The notes beneath the pieces are model-generated. The model had not been told where the DNA came from, did not search any database, and saw only the letters and a list, made by a program, of their open reading frames with translations. From positions 372,001 to 436,000 of the forward strand of contig NZ_LS483411.1 in assembly GCF_900475755.1 (NCBI RefSeq): a stretch of 64,000 nucleotides of DNA. Reading direction: 5' to 3'. Positions within the stretch are counted from its first letter, which is position 1. Every line of letters starts with the position of its first letter. This DNA is from Haemophilus influenzae (GTDB lineage: Bacteria; Pseudomonadota; Gammaproteobacteria; Enterobacterales; Pasteurellaceae). Below are positions 24,925 to 36,936 of the stretch, piece after piece. The translations under genes were made by a program, and so were the position numbers.

Positions 24925-25622
24925 TAAAGCAACTCCGCTGCTGCCTTATCCAAATACCATTCCGTCACCCCATTTTTTGCTTTAATTTTAGCCGCAGGGT
25001 ACGGCAAATTCTCAGAAGATATGGTTTGAATTTCCTTTAGGATTTCCGCTTTGCTTTCGCCAGTGACTAAGTAGGTAATGCGTTTGGCTTGTTCAATAAG
25101 TTTGGCTGTTTTAGAAATGCGAATTTGACCACTTTCAGGGTGCTCAGCAATGACAGCTAGGTTTTCATCATCAAAATTGGTTTGATGTGGGAAAAGAGAA
25201 GCAGTATGACCATCAGCTCCCATACCTAAAATGATCCAATCAAAAACACCGTTTGGAATGACCGCACTTAATTCTTCTTCAAAGCGTTTTAGCTCAAAGT
25301 GCGGTTCATTTTCACCACGAATTCGATGGATATTTTCCGTTGGAATTTGAATATGATCGAATAAAAGTTTTTGCACTTCGCCATAGTTGCTTTCAGGATC
25401 AGATGGTGGAACCATACGATCATCCCCCCACCAAAAATGCAGGTTTTTCCAGTTCATTTGTTCAGCATAAGGTGATTTGGCTAAGGTTTTAAATAGCAAC
25501 TTAGGCGTTGAACCACCAGAAAGGGAAATATGTACAGGGTGATTTAATTGGCTATAAATCACAAATTCTTGCGCGATTTTTTCGACTGCGTGTTGAGCCG
25601 TTGGGAAGCTGATATAATTCAT
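24924..25622 (-). CDS. pgl: 6-phosphogluconolactonase
   Basis: Pgl hydrolyses 6-phosphogluconolactone between Zwf and Gnd. It is a DevB-type lactonase of 232 aa related to glucosamine-6-phosphate isomerases, with HISLSGGSTPKLLF near the N-terminus, FWWGDDRMVPPSDPESN, and GMGADGHTASLFP. The ATG at 25620-25622 (MNYISFPTAQ) is chosen; a TTG 27 nt upstream lies inside an intergenic repeat. It follows zwf after about 84 nt that hold the double-hairpin repeat. Confidence 0.92.
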   Translation of the reverse strand: MNYISFPTAQHAVEKIAQEFVIYSQLNHPVHISLSGGSTPKLLFKTLAKSPYAEQMNWKNLHFWWGDDRMVPPSDPESNYGEVQKLLFDHIQIPTENIHRIRGENEPHFELKRFEEELSAVIPNGVFDWIILGMGADGHTASLFPHQTNFDDENLAVIAEHPESGQIRISKTAKLIEQAKRITYLVTGESKAEILKEIQTISSENLPYPAAKIKAKNGVTEWYLDKAAAELL

Positions 25623-25626
25623 TGAT

Positions 25627-25698
25627 TTTCCGTTGGGCTTTAGCCCCAATTTATTATGTTAGATATTAAGAGCGGTGGGCTCAAGCCCACCCTACATT
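25627..25698. repeat. Double-hairpin intergenic repeat, copy 1
   Basis: Two short palindromes, GGTGGGC-TCAA-GCCCACC (25674-25691) and TTGGGC-TTTA-GCCCCAA (25633-25649), are separated by about 24 nt of AT-rich DNA and bordered by TGTAGG. The same layout and flanks recur at 41636-41702. It lies between zwf and pgl. Confidence 0.7.
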
Positions 25699-25705
25699 AG
25701 ATTAA

Positions 25706-27190
25706 TTAAACTTTTTTCTTCATTAAACCTGTTGGTTTACGCCAAACTTTGCCTTGTTTTGCGATTAATTTATCGGCTGCCACAGGTCCCCAAGTGCCAG
25801 CTTCATATTCGTGAATGCGACCACCATTCGCTTTGTAATCTAAAATCGGTTGCACAAATTTCCATGCCGCATGCACAGCATCAGTACGAGCAAACAAGGT
25901 TGCATCGCCTTTCATCGCATCTAGCAATAAGCGTTCATAGGCAGTTAATACTTGCGCACCTGCTAAATCTGCATAACGGAAATCCATTGATACTTCTTTC
26001 GCTTCAAAGCCTGCACCTGGTTTTTTCAAACCAAAACGCATTGAAATCGCTTCATCAGGTTGAATACGAATAATCAATTTATTCTCTGGTGCATTTTGGC
26101 TGAATACAGGATGTGGCGTGGTTTTAAAATGGATCACAATTTCAGTCACACGAGCTGGTAAGCGTTTACCCGTGCGGACATAGAACGGCACACCAGCCCA
26201 ACGCCAGTTTTCAATTTCACAACGCAATGCGATGTAGGTTTCAGTGCGAGAATCTGTCGGTACGCCTTTTTCTTCTAAATAGCCATTTTCCATTTTGCCG
26301 TTAATTTGAGCCGCAGTGTATTGACCTAAAACGAGATTATGCTCCATATCTTCGGCGGTTAATGGACGCAAACTATGCATCACTTTTGCTACTTCATCAC
26401 GCATTGAATTCGCATTAATAATCGCAGGCGGCTCCATTGCCACCATCGCTAATACTTGCAATAAATGGTTTTGGAACATATCTCGCATTGCACCAGAACC
26501 ATCATAATAGCCACCGCGCTCTTCCACGCCAATAGATTCTGCGCCAGTAATTTCTACATAATCAATGAAATTACGGTTCCAAAGCGGTTCAAACCAACCA
26601 TTTGAAAAACGTAATACAAGCAAGTTTTGAACGGTTTCTTTACCTAAATAATGGTCAATACGATAAATTTGGTGTTCTTCAAAGAAACGGTGGATTTGTA
26701 CGTCTAGGGCTTGCGCTGTTTTTTCATCATAACCAAAAGGTTTTTCAACGATAATACGTTTCCAGCCATATTCTTCCGTATTTAAACCATGAGCAGCCAA
26801 ACACTCAGGGATCACGCCATAAAGACTTGGCGGAGTGGACATATAGTAAAGGGTGTTACCACAGGTTTGATATTTATCGTGAAGCTCGTCTAAACGTGGA
26901 ACAAGTTTGCCATAATCTTGAGCATCAGATGTATTCACAGCTTGGTAATAAAGATGAGAGCAGAAAGCATCTAAGGTTTCTGGTGTTGTTTCTTCATTAT
27001 GGATTAACGCCTCACGCATTTTTTCGCGGAAAGTTTCATCGTTCAACTCAGAACGTGCAACACCAAGAACGGAAAAGTTTTCACTCAAACGCCCGATTTT
27101 ATAGAGATTATAAAGAGCTGGAATGAGTTTACGGTGAGTTAAGTCACCAGACGCGCCAAAGATGACGATACAGTTATTATCTGTTTGCAT
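25706..27190 (-). CDS. zwf: Glucose-6-phosphate 1-dehydrogenase
   Basis: Zwf opens the oxidative pentose-phosphate pathway, making NADPH. The 494 residues are typical. The dinucleotide motif [14 protein letters not shown] is near residue 10. The substrate-binding and catalytic RIDHYLGKE, with its active-site His, is near 178-186, and the EKPFG block lies just before it. It is first of the set zwf-pgl-hypothetical-gnd. Its promoter lies in the 74 nt before cysQ. Confidence 0.96.
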   Translation of the reverse strand: MQTDNNCIVIFGASGDLTHRKLIPALYNLYKIGRLSENFSVLGVARSELNDETFREKMREALIHNEETTPETLDAFCSHLYYQAVNTSDAQDYGKLVPRLDELHDKYQTCGNTLYYMSTPPSLYGVIPECLAAHGLNTEEYGWKRIIVEKPFGYDEKTAQALDVQIHRFFEEHQIYRIDHYLGKETVQNLLVLRFSNGWFEPLWNRNFIDYVEITGAESIGVEERGGYYDGSGAMRDMFQNHLLQVLAMVAMEPPAIINANSMRDEVAKVMHSLRPLTAEDMEHNLVLGQYTAAQINGKMENGYLEEKGVPTDSRTETYIALRCEIENWRWAGVPFYVRTGKRLPARVTEIVIHFKTTPHPVFSQNAPENKLIIRIQPDEAISMRFGLKKPGAGFEAKEVSMDFRYADLAGAQVLTAYERLLLDAMKGDATLFARTDAVHAAWKFVQPILDYKANGGRIHEYEAGTWGPVAADKLIAKQGKVWRKPTGLMKKKV

Positions 27191-27264
27191 AATTATTCCT
27201 TATAAGATTCCGAGTAATGTCGAAAATAATGCCGTATTCTAGAGAAAAAAACCAATCGAACCAA

Positions 27265-28074
27265 TCAATTAAATTGAAAGATAGAACGCCAATCGAGCGA
27301 TTGATCGCCCACCATGACAAAATGCGGATTAATCAAGGTTTCACGCTGGTTATAGGTTAAAGGCTCAAAATGAGAGTCAAAAATGGCACCGTGAGTTTCA
27401 GCAAGCAGAACTTCTGCCCCAGCGGTATCCCATTCTCCTGTTTGTCCTAAACGAACATAACAATCTACTGCACCTTCAGCCACCAAACCGCTTTTTAAGC
27501 TACTTGAACCAACCACAACAAATTCACAAGGAAAATCCTTCGGCAAAATCGACCGCACTTTTTCTTGTGAAGTCGTTGCACCTACCGCAATTCGTAAAGG
27601 GCGGTCAAAATTAATCGTGTTTTTAGTGAGTTTTTTTACCTGATCCAGTTGTTTTTTAAACGCGCCGAAATCACGCATCGCATAATAAGTTGTCGATAAA
27701 ATTGGTGCATGAATAATGCTTAACACTGGTTTATTTTTACGAACTAAGGTAATCAACACAGAAAATTGATCGGTACGATTAATAAATTGTTGTGTGCCAT
27801 CAAGAGGATCAATCAACCAATATTCTTTCCAATTTTTACGTTCTTCAAAGGAAATATGGCAATTTTCTTCCGAAAGAACAGGGACATTAGGGAAAAGTGC
27901 GGTCAATTTTTCTGTTAAAAATTGGCTCACAAAAAGATCCGCTTCCGTCACAGGCGTGTTGTCTTCTTTCAATTCAACATGCACCTGTTTTTGATAAAAC
28001 TGTTGCAAATGCTTACCCGCTTGATAAGCAATCAGCAATACTTGGTTAAGTAAATGTTCGTTTAACGTCAGCAT
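27265..28074 (-). CDS. cysQ: 3'(2'),5'-bisphosphate nucleotidase CysQ
   Basis: CysQ removes 3'-phosphoadenosine 5'-phosphate, a by-product of sulfate assimilation and of phosphopantetheine transfer. It is an inositol-monophosphatase-fold protein of 269 aa. Metal ligands are seen in LSEEN (Glu), IDPLDGTQQF (Asp-x-x-Asp) and GEWDTAGAE (Asp). It lies 4 nt after the stop of the small membrane protein gene on the same strand. Confidence 0.93.
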   Translation of the reverse strand: MLTLNEHLLNQVLLIAYQAGKHLQQFYQKQVHVELKEDNTPVTEADLFVSQFLTEKLTALFPNVPVLSEENCHISFEERKNWKEYWLIDPLDGTQQFINRTDQFSVLITLVRKNKPVLSIIHAPILSTTYYAMRDFGAFKKQLDQVKKLTKNTINFDRPLRIAVGATTSQEKVRSILPKDFPCEFVVVGSSSLKSGLVAEGAVDCYVRLGQTGEWDTAGAEVLLAETHGAIFDSHFEPLTYNQRETLINPHFVMVGDQSLDWRSIFQFN

Positions 28075-28078
28075 AAAA

Positions 28079-28495
28079 TTATTCTCTTGTTTTTGGCAGC
28101 AACCACGGCATCACAAATAGAGCATAAAATACCATTCCGCATGTGCTTATTAACCCGAGGGATAATCCCCCTTCGGTCAACCAGCCCCAAAAGGACGTTT
28201 CTTGTTCGCCTAGCAATAACAAATAAAAATAAGATGCCATATTGCAATAAACAAATGAAATGATCGATGAAACTAATACAATCGAGGCAATGTTATAACG
28301 AGTGTAACGGAATTTTGCAGCTAAAAGTGCGGTTAAAAATGCGGGAATGGTGGCGAGAAGAAATGCTGTGAGAGCATAGCTAGAAAAAGGAACGATAACA
28401 CCACTTGAATCATCATCGAACCAAATCAAAAGTGCGGTAACGATGACCTGTAAAATCAGAGGGAAAAAAATAAGTGTTTTTAAGTAAGATTTCAT
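28079..28495 (-). CDS. Small inner-membrane protein, unknown function
   Basis: This 138-aa protein has four predicted membrane segments (about 7-25, 36-60, 66-92 and 110-130) and short loops. It has no motif I recognise. It lies between an OPT-family transporter and cysQ and is almost fused to cysQ (4-nt gap), so it is probably in one operon with it. Two uptake words lie inside the coding sequence. Confidence 0.75.
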   Translation of the reverse strand: MKSYLKTLIFFPLILQVIVTALLIWFDDDSSGVIVPFSSYALTAFLLATIPAFLTALLAAKFRYTRYNIASIVLVSSIISFVYCNMASYFYLLLLGEQETSFWGWLTEGGLSLGLISTCGMVFYALFVMPWLLPKTRE

Positions 28496-28503
28496 AGTGA
28501 AAA

Positions 28504-28530
28504 ATAGGTTATCCAGAAGATAACCTATTC
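28504..28530 (-). terminator. Terminator of the OPT transporter gene
   Basis: AATAGGTTATC and GATAACCTATT form an 11-bp perfect stem with a 5-nt loop, followed on the minus strand by TTTTTC. It lies about 18 nt after the stop. Confidence 0.85.
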
Positions 28531-28547
28531 TAAAATAAATTTAAGGA

Positions 28548-30536
28548 TTAATCAGATTTTTTCGCACGTAATACGCGAGATGCAAAAATCACAATGCCCA
28601 CGATAAATACGATTAAACCTAACCACTCGCCAATTGTATCCCAATTTTCAAGATTTAAGGATAATGGAGCTTCAGAACCACCAGTGGTAACAGAAGCCGC
28701 AATAATGAATGCTAAAATTACCCCCATTAAACTTTCGCCTACAATTAAACCTGCAGAGAAAAGCGTACCGAAACGTTCTGCTTTAGCTGACACTTCTTTG
28801 TTACCAAGTTTTGCAATATGGCGAGCCATAATCCACGCTAGGAATGCACCAACAATCACAGGCGTATTAATTGATGGTGGTAAGTAAATACCAATCCCCA
28901 CAGCAATAACTGGCAAGCTAAAGACTTTGTTGCTGACTTTTTTCAAAAATGCATCAATCGTAATTAACACAGCACCTAAACCCACACCAGTTAAGATGTA
29001 AGTCCATTCCAATTTATTTGTGAAAATACCTTGAGAAATGGCGGTCATTAACGTTGCTTGTGGTGCAGATAAGGCTTGTGAAGGATCCATATCTGGGCGT
29101 GGTAACGCACCGCTGAAACCATACGCGTGATACAAGATTTCTAACACTGGCGCGATAACAAGTGCACCGACAAAGCAGCCGATAATTAATGCAACTTGTT
29201 GTCGCCAAGGTGTTGCTTCAACTAATAAACCCGTTTTTAAATCTTGTAGATTATCATTAGAAATACAAGCTGTAGTGATTACGATAGATGCCGTAAACAA
29301 TGTAAGTGCGGTTAAAAATTTCTGACCATCTACAGTTTCAAATAAGCCCGAGGCGTTACCGATTGACACCAATACTAATGAAATCACGATAACAGAAATA
29401 ATTCCGATACCAGAAATTGGGCTTGAAAATGAACCCACTAAACCTGCCATATAACCAGAAGCAGCTGCCACAAAGAAGCCGATAAATACCGCTAAGAAAG
29501 TACAAACTACCACTAATAAAATGGAAAGCTCAGGCGAAATTGGTGCCGCCGCAATAAAGTGATGTAATGAAATAACAATTAACGCAACCGTCGCAATTAA
29601 GATATAAATCATTGTTTTTGGAGAAAGGTCAATATCAATACGATGTTCTGATGCCTCTTGCCCACCTTTCAGCATACGGAAAGAATGAACCATCCCTTCA
29701 ATCATTGGTTTCATTAAAATCAGCAATGTCCAAATCGCAGCAATACCAATTGTACCCACACCAATATAACGCACTTTGGTTTTCCAAACAGTCATCGCAG
29801 AATCAATTAAACTTGCATCCGCGGCAATATCTTCTGACATTGTGAAATATGGCACTGCCACACCCCAAGTCAAAATAACACCGATTAACATCGCAATACC
29901 GCCGACAATACCAATTAAATAACCAGCACCGAGTAAGGCAAGTGAAAAGCCCATTGGTAATTGGAACGCCGCTTTTCCTGTTTGAATCCAAGCACTTGCA
30001 CCATCAGCCATCACGCGTAAACCGTTAGTTAAAAATGCCACTAATCCCGCTAAAACACCACCGTAAGCAATATCTTTCACACCGCTGTCGCCATCTGCAT
30101 GATTACCTGCTTTCAAAATTTCTGCAGCAGCTACCCCTTCAGGATAAGGTAAATTACTATTTACCACCATTGCACGGCGTAATGGAATAGTGAATAACAC
30201 GCCCAATGTACCACCAGCTGCACAAATCAACATCGTTTGCCAGAATGGAAAATCTTGCCAGTAGCCCATCATTAATAAACCAGGCAAGACGAAGATCACA
30301 GAAGAAAGCGTACCTGCTGAAGATGCTTGAGTTTGCACCATATTATTTTCAAGAATGCTAGAATCTTTGAAAAATTTGAGTACTGCCATAGAAATGACGG
30401 CCGCTGGAATAGATGACGCAAATGTCACCCCCACTTTTAGACCGAGATACACATTGGATGCAGTGAAAATTACCGTAATCAATGCACCGAGAATAATTCC
30501 TCGAACGGTCAATTCTTTTAAGTTTTCGTTATGCAT
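28548..30536 (-). CDS. OPT-family oligopeptide transporter
   Basis: This is a large inner-membrane carrier of the OPT family, probably driven by the proton gradient, taking up oligopeptides or metal-peptide complexes. At 662 aa with roughly 14-16 membrane segments it fits the bacterial OPT subgroup. Conserved blocks include ASNVYLGLKVGVTFASSIPAA near the N-terminus and NLPYPEGVAAAEIL around residue 130. I chose the ATG at 30534-30536 (MHNENLKELTVRG) because AAGGAACA lies before it; an upstream in-frame start would add 22 residues with no transporter character. The substrate is not known from the sequence. Confidence 0.88.
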   Translation of the reverse strand: MHNENLKELTVRGIILGALITVIFTASNVYLGLKVGVTFASSIPAAVISMAVLKFFKDSSILENNMVQTQASSAGTLSSVIFVLPGLLMMGYWQDFPFWQTMLICAAGGTLGVLFTIPLRRAMVVNSNLPYPEGVAAAEILKAGNHADGDSGVKDIAYGGVLAGLVAFLTNGLRVMADGASAWIQTGKAAFQLPMGFSLALLGAGYLIGIVGGIAMLIGVILTWGVAVPYFTMSEDIAADASLIDSAMTVWKTKVRYIGVGTIGIAAIWTLLILMKPMIEGMVHSFRMLKGGQEASEHRIDIDLSPKTMIYILIATVALIVISLHHFIAAAPISPELSILLVVVCTFLAVFIGFFVAAASGYMAGLVGSFSSPISGIGIISVIVISLVLVSIGNASGLFETVDGQKFLTALTLFTASIVITTACISNDNLQDLKTGLLVEATPWRQQVALIIGCFVGALVIAPVLEILYHAYGFSGALPRPDMDPSQALSAPQATLMTAISQGIFTNKLEWTYILTGVGLGAVLITIDAFLKKVSNKVFSLPVIAVGIGIYLPPSINTPVIVGAFLAWIMARHIAKLGNKEVSAKAERFGTLFSAGLIVGESLMGVILAFIIAASVTTGGSEAPLSLNLENWDTIGEWLGLIVFIVGIVIFASRVLRAKKSD

Positions 30537-30764
30537 AAATTGTTCCTTGAGCTTAAAAAAAGAAAACCACTCAACCTTGTCAAAAATTTGACTATTTTTC
30601 AAGTTTTTTTAACATAAAATTTGTTTTATTGAAAAATGTTTAAATTAACCTGTTTTTATTTTTTTTCATTTAATAAAAATCCTATTAAAGAATAAAATTT
30701 TTAATAACAGTTCATTAGCATACTTTGTGGTACTATTTTGTCGAATCAAAATAAGGAGAAAATA

Positions 30765-31160
30765 ATGGCAGAAAAAGAAGTCAGATTAGATAAATGGTTG
30801 TGGGCTGCCCGATTTTACAAAACACGGAGCATTGCTAAAGCGATGATTGAAAGTGGTAAAGTGCATTACAACAATCAACGTGCGAAAGTAAGTAAAATTG
30901 TGGAAGTGGGCGCAATGTTAAAACTTCGCCAGGGAAACGAAGAAAAAGAAATAAAAATTATCGCCTTAAGCGATCAACGCCGAGGTGCGCCAGAAGCACA
31001 ATTACTCTATCAAGAAACCGAAAGTAGCGTGAAAAAAAGAGAAGAAATCGCGTGGGCAAGAAAAAATAATTCCCTTTCAATGCCCCATCCTGATCGTCGC
31101 CCAAATAAAAAAGAGCGGAGAGATTTATTGAAATTTAAACACCAAGATAAATTTGAATAA
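30765..31160 (+). CDS. hslR: Heat-shock protein Hsp15 (HslR)
   Basis: HslR is an RNA-binding protein that recycles stalled 50S subunits still carrying nascent chain and tRNA. The S4 domain is at the N-terminus (VRLDKWLWAARFYKTRSIA, then MIESGKVHYNNQRAKVSK), followed by a basic tail. The ATG at 30765 after AAGGAGAAAATA is preferred (131 aa) over the frame's first start nine codons upstream. It stands alone, divergent from the OPT gene. Confidence 0.93.
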   Translation: MAEKEVRLDKWLWAARFYKTRSIAKAMIESGKVHYNNQRAKVSKIVEVGAMLKLRQGNEEKEIKIIALSDQRRGAPEAQLLYQETESSVKKREEIAWARKNNSLSMPHPDRRPNKKERRDLLKFKHQDKFE

Positions 31161-31185
31161 AAATTTCACCGCACTTTCTGTGTTT

Positions 31186-31638
31186 TTAAGGTTTAATATC
31201 TCGCAAAATTGGATTTTGCATTGAAATCAAGGTTTCAGTGGATTGAATTTCATCTATTAACTGAATCTTGGTCGCCAAAACAGAATGTAGTTCTGCGATT
31301 GTGTGCGTCATCACTTTTAAGAAAATCGAGTAATTGCCTGTTGTATAATAGGCTTCCACTACTTCATCAAAACTTTCTAGCTTTTTGATTACCTTTTCAT
31401 AATCTTTTGCGCTTTTTAGAATAATGCCGATAAAACAACATACATCATAGCCTAATTTACGTTCATCAATAATCACTTTTGTGCCTTTAATAATGCCCGA
31501 TTGACGCATTTTTTCTACTCGCACATGAATCGTTCCTGGACTAACTCCAAAATTTTTAGCCATTTCTGCGTATGGTGTTCTCGCATCTTTAGTGAGTACA
31601 CGTAATATTTTTTGATCTAAACTATCGATGTTGTGCAT
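31186..31638 (-). CDS. asnC: AsnC transcriptional regulator
   Basis: AsnC is an Lrp-family regulator (150 aa) that activates the divergent asnA in the absence of asparagine and represses itself. The N-terminal helix-turn-helix is seen in TPYAEMAKNFGVSPGTIHVRVEKM and the C-terminal RAM effector domain in YTTGNYSIFLKV. The asnC-asnA divergent pair with 153 bp between starts is the classical arrangement. It is intact, unlike the Lrp-family gene at 62.8-63.3 kb. Confidence 0.93.
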   Translation of the reverse strand: MHNIDSLDQKILRVLTKDARTPYAEMAKNFGVSPGTIHVRVEKMRQSGIIKGTKVIIDERKLGYDVCCFIGIILKSAKDYEKVIKKLESFDEVVEAYYTTGNYSIFLKVMTHTIAELHSVLATKIQLIDEIQSTETLISMQNPILRDIKP

Positions 31639-31791
31639 AAAACCTTCTCCTTTAGATTTTATTTAATTTTTTCCCAATGAATTGGATAATATTCAACCAG
31701 AAAAAGAAAGTAAACAAAATACTTGAAATAAAATCATCATTTACTGAATAATACTCAAAAATATTACTCCTCGTTAAAAAAGGTTATCAAA
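31639..31791. promoter_or_regulatory. Divergent asnC/asnA promoter region
   Basis: These 153 AT-rich bases separate the two starts and should hold both promoters and the AsnC operators. I see repeated TGAATAATACTC / TGGATAATATTC-like words (near 31681-31692 and 31743-31754) that may be operator half-sites. That is inference. Confidence 0.5.
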
Positions 31792-32784
31792 ATGAAAAAG
31801 ACATTTATTTTACAACAACAAGAAATTAGCTTTGTAAAGAACACTTTTACCCAAAATCTTATTGAGCAACTTGGCATTATTGAAGTGCAAGGCCCAATTT
31901 TGAGCCAAGTGGGTAACGGAATGCAAGATAACTTATCAGGCATTGAAAAAGCCGTACAGGTTAATGTGAAATGTATTCCAAATGCGGTGTTTGAAGTTGT
32001 GCATTCTCTTGCGAAATGGAAACGCCATACATTGGCTCGCTTCCACTTTAAAGAAGGCGAAGGCTTGTTTGTTCATATGAAAGCATTACGCCCAGATGAA
32101 GATTCTCTTGACCCAACTCACTCTGTTTATGTGGATCAATGGGACTGGGAAAAAGTGATTCCTGAAGGTCATCGTAATTTCACATACTTAAAAGAAACGG
32201 TAAATTCAATTTATCGTGCTATTCGTTTAACGGAATTAGCCGTAGAAGCACGTTTTGATATTCCTTCCATTCTTCCAAAACAGATTACCTTTGTGCATAG
32301 CGAAGATTTAGTCAAACGCTATCCAGATTTAAGCAGTAAAGAACGTGAAAACGCAATTTGTAAAGAATACGGTGCAGTATTCTTGATCGGAATTGGTGGC
32401 AAACTTTCAGATGGCAAACCTCACGATGGCCGTGCACCAGATTATGATGACTGGACAACAGAATCTGAAAATGGCTACAAAGGCTTAAATGGCGACATTC
32501 TGGTATGGAACGACCAATTAGGCAAAGCCTTTGAACTTTCCTCAATGGGTATCCGAGTAGATGAAAGTGCATTACGCTTACAAGTTGATCTAACGGGCGA
32601 TGAAGACCGTTTAAAAATGGATTGGCACCAAGATTTATTAAACGGAAAATTACCATTAACTATCGGCGGTGGTATCGGTCAATCTCGCTTAGCAATGCTT
32701 TTACTTCGTAAAAAACATATCGGTGAAGTGCAATCAAGCGTATGGCCAAAAGAAATGTTAGAAGAATTTTCAAATATTCTTTAA
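31792..32784 (+). CDS. asnA: Asparagine synthetase A
   Basis: AsnA makes asparagine from aspartate and ammonia with ATP; it is the ammonia-dependent enzyme related to class II tRNA synthetases. The 330 residues match E. coli. [38 protein letters not shown], and the C-terminal [20 protein letters not shown] are diagnostic. It is regulated by the divergent asnC. Confidence 0.97.
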   Translation: MKKTFILQQQEISFVKNTFTQNLIEQLGIIEVQGPILSQVGNGMQDNLSGIEKAVQVNVKCIPNAVFEVVHSLAKWKRHTLARFHFKEGEGLFVHMKALRPDEDSLDPTHSVYVDQWDWEKVIPEGHRNFTYLKETVNSIYRAIRLTELAVEARFDIPSILPKQITFVHSEDLVKRYPDLSSKERENAICKEYGAVFLIGIGGKLSDGKPHDGRAPDYDDWTTESENGYKGLNGDILVWNDQLGKAFELSSMGIRVDESALRLQVDLTGDEDRLKMDWHQDLLNGKLPLTIGGGIGQSRLAMLLLRKKHIGEVQSSVWPKEMLEEFSNIL

Positions 32785-32804
32785 AAAATAATTAATTTGA
32801 TAAC

Positions 32805-32834
32805 AAAAGTGCGGTAAAAATTTACCGCACTTTT
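32805..32834. terminator. Inverted uptake-sequence terminator between asnA and gph
   Basis: AAAAGTGCGGTAAA and TTTACCGCACTTTT form a 14-bp inverted repeat with almost no spacer and T-rich ends on both strands. It serves the convergent asnA and gph. Confidence 0.8.
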
Positions 32835-32849
32835 TATTAGATAGAAAAC

Positions 32850-33524
32850 TTAAAGAATACTTAATAGCTGGGCAAAATCATCAAACACCCAATCTGGATT
32901 GGATTCGCTGATAGGGATATTGTAATTGTAGCCGTAAGTTAAACCAACAACCGCACAGCCCGCAGCGTGAGCCGCGATAATATCATTTTTAGAATCGCCT
33001 ACGAAAAGCACTTGGCGTGGTTCAAAACCAAATTTTCCGCATAAATAATAAAGTGGGGCTGGATGTGGTTTGATTGCAGGTAAGGATTGACCGCCCAACA
33101 TTTCACTAAATAAATGATCAATGCCAAATGCTGCCAATACAGGTTGAACGTGCTTTGTCGGTTTATTCGTAACAACTGCTAAGACATAGCTTTTTTCTTT
33201 CAAGGTTTCTAAGGTTTCTTTTACATTCGGATACAGGCGACTAACATTACATAAATTCTCGCCATAATAAAAATTAAAACGTTCCGTTACTTGCTTAACC
33301 TCTGTTTCAGTTAGCACTTTTCCTGTTTGTTTTTTCGCCCAATCTAACGCTCGGGCAATTAATACAGGCGCACCATTGCCTATCCAAGTTAACACTAATT
33401 CTTCTGGTGCTTGCGGTAAATCAAATTCAGCCAAAGCAGAATTTACGGATAGTGCTAAATCAGGCAGGCTATTCACCAAGGTGCCATCTAAATCAAAGCC
33501 AATAAGTTTAAATTGTGTATTCAT
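32850..33524 (-). CDS. gph: Phosphoglycolate phosphatase
   Basis: Gph is a HAD-superfamily phosphatase that dephosphorylates 2-phosphoglycolate, for example from DNA repair. The nucleophile motif GFDLDGTLVNSLPDL is at the N-terminus, VVTNKPTKHV gives motif II, and FVGDSKNDIIAA gives motif IV. The 224 residues fit. It follows rpe by 45 nt on the same strand, as in the E. coli rpe-gph order. Confidence 0.93.
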   Translation of the reverse strand: MNTQFKLIGFDLDGTLVNSLPDLALSVNSALAEFDLPQAPEELVLTWIGNGAPVLIARALDWAKKQTGKVLTETEVKQVTERFNFYYGENLCNVSRLYPNVKETLETLKEKSYVLAVVTNKPTKHVQPVLAAFGIDHLFSEMLGGQSLPAIKPHPAPLYYLCGKFGFEPRQVLFVGDSKNDIIAAHAAGCAVVGLTYGYNYNIPISESNPDWVFDDFAQLLSIL

Positions 33525-33569
33525 TGTTTTTCTCTGTTCTATTGCAATCCCATTTCATTAAAATGACAG

Positions 33570-34244
33570 TTATGCACTAACTCTCGCTAACTGTGTACGC
33601 ATTTGGTCAATAACTTGTTTATAATCTGACTTACCAAAAATTGCAGAACCTGCTACAAACATATCTGCTCCAGCCGCGGCAATTTCTGCGATGTTATCAA
33701 CTTTCACGCCACCATCTACTTCAAGACGAATGTCATAACCACTTTCATCAATGATCTTACGAGCCTGTTGTAATTTCTTCAACGTTGCTGGAATAAAAGA
33801 TTGTCCGCCAAATCCGGGATTCACTGACATTAATAAAACCACATCCACTTTATCCAAAACGTAATCTAAATAACTCAACGGCGTCGCAGGATTAAAAACT
33901 AATCCAGATTTACAACCACAATCACGAATAAGCTGCAAAGAGCGGTCAATATGTTCGCTAGATTCTGGGTGGAAAGTGATATAGTTCGCACCAGCTTTAG
34001 CAAAATCGGGAATAATACGATCGACCGGTTTTACCATTAAATGCACATCTATCGGTGCGGTAATGCCATAATCACGCAAGGCTTGACATACTGCAGGTCC
34101 AAAAGTGAGATTAGGTACATAATGATTATCCATAACATCAAAATGAATAACATCTGCGCCTGCGTTAAGTACGTTTTGTACGTCATCGCCAAGACGTGCA
34201 AGATCAGCAGAAAGAATTGAGGGAGCGATAAGATAAGGTTTCAT
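33570..34244 (-). CDS. rpe: Ribulose-phosphate 3-epimerase
   Basis: Rpe interconverts ribulose-5-phosphate and xylulose-5-phosphate, linking the pentose pathway to glycolysis. It is a TIM barrel of 224 aa. [13 protein letters not shown] opens the barrel, [19 protein letters not shown] carries the metal ligands His and Asp, and [10 protein letters not shown] gives the phosphate-binding loop. It is first of the rpe-gph pair. Confidence 0.95.
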   Translation of the reverse strand: MKPYLIAPSILSADLARLGDDVQNVLNAGADVIHFDVMDNHYVPNLTFGPAVCQALRDYGITAPIDVHLMVKPVDRIIPDFAKAGANYITFHPESSEHIDRSLQLIRDCGCKSGLVFNPATPLSYLDYVLDKVDVVLLMSVNPGFGGQSFIPATLKKLQQARKIIDESGYDIRLEVDGGVKVDNIAEIAAAGADMFVAGSAIFGKSDYKQVIDQMRTQLARVSA

Positions 34245-34341
34245 AAAGGTTCTCCGTTGAGAAAATGACTTCGCTTAGTTTACTCACTTCAGTTCAAAAA
34301 ACCAATAGCCATCCTTATATGAAATAACAAGATAAACGAAG

Positions 34342-34363
34342 AAAGAGCATCTAAATGCCCTTT
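34342..34363 (-). terminator. Probable gyrB terminator
   Basis: On the minus strand AAAGGGCAT and ATGCTCTTT form a 9-bp stem (one G-U pair) with loop TTAG. It lies about 28 nt after the gyrB stop. The following T-tract is weak. Confidence 0.55.
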
Positions 34364-34390
34364 CAATTATGAATATAAATAGACGGAAAT

Positions 34391-36814
<2,424 letters not shown>

Positions 36815-36909
36815 TTATCTCATTCTTTTGTAAATAAAAATTGGGCGAGATTATAGCAAAAAATCGCCGTTTTGGCGATGCTTTTCGGGAAAGGAAAGAT
36901 ATAAAAAAA

Positions 36910-36927
36910 GGGCGAGTAATTTCGCCC
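36910..36927 (-). terminator. tex terminator
   Basis: On the minus strand GGGCGA-AATTAC-TCGCCC is followed by seven T. The hairpin lies 9 nt after the tex stop and is a strong Rho-independent terminator. Confidence 0.88.
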
Positions 36928-36936
36928 CATAACTTG

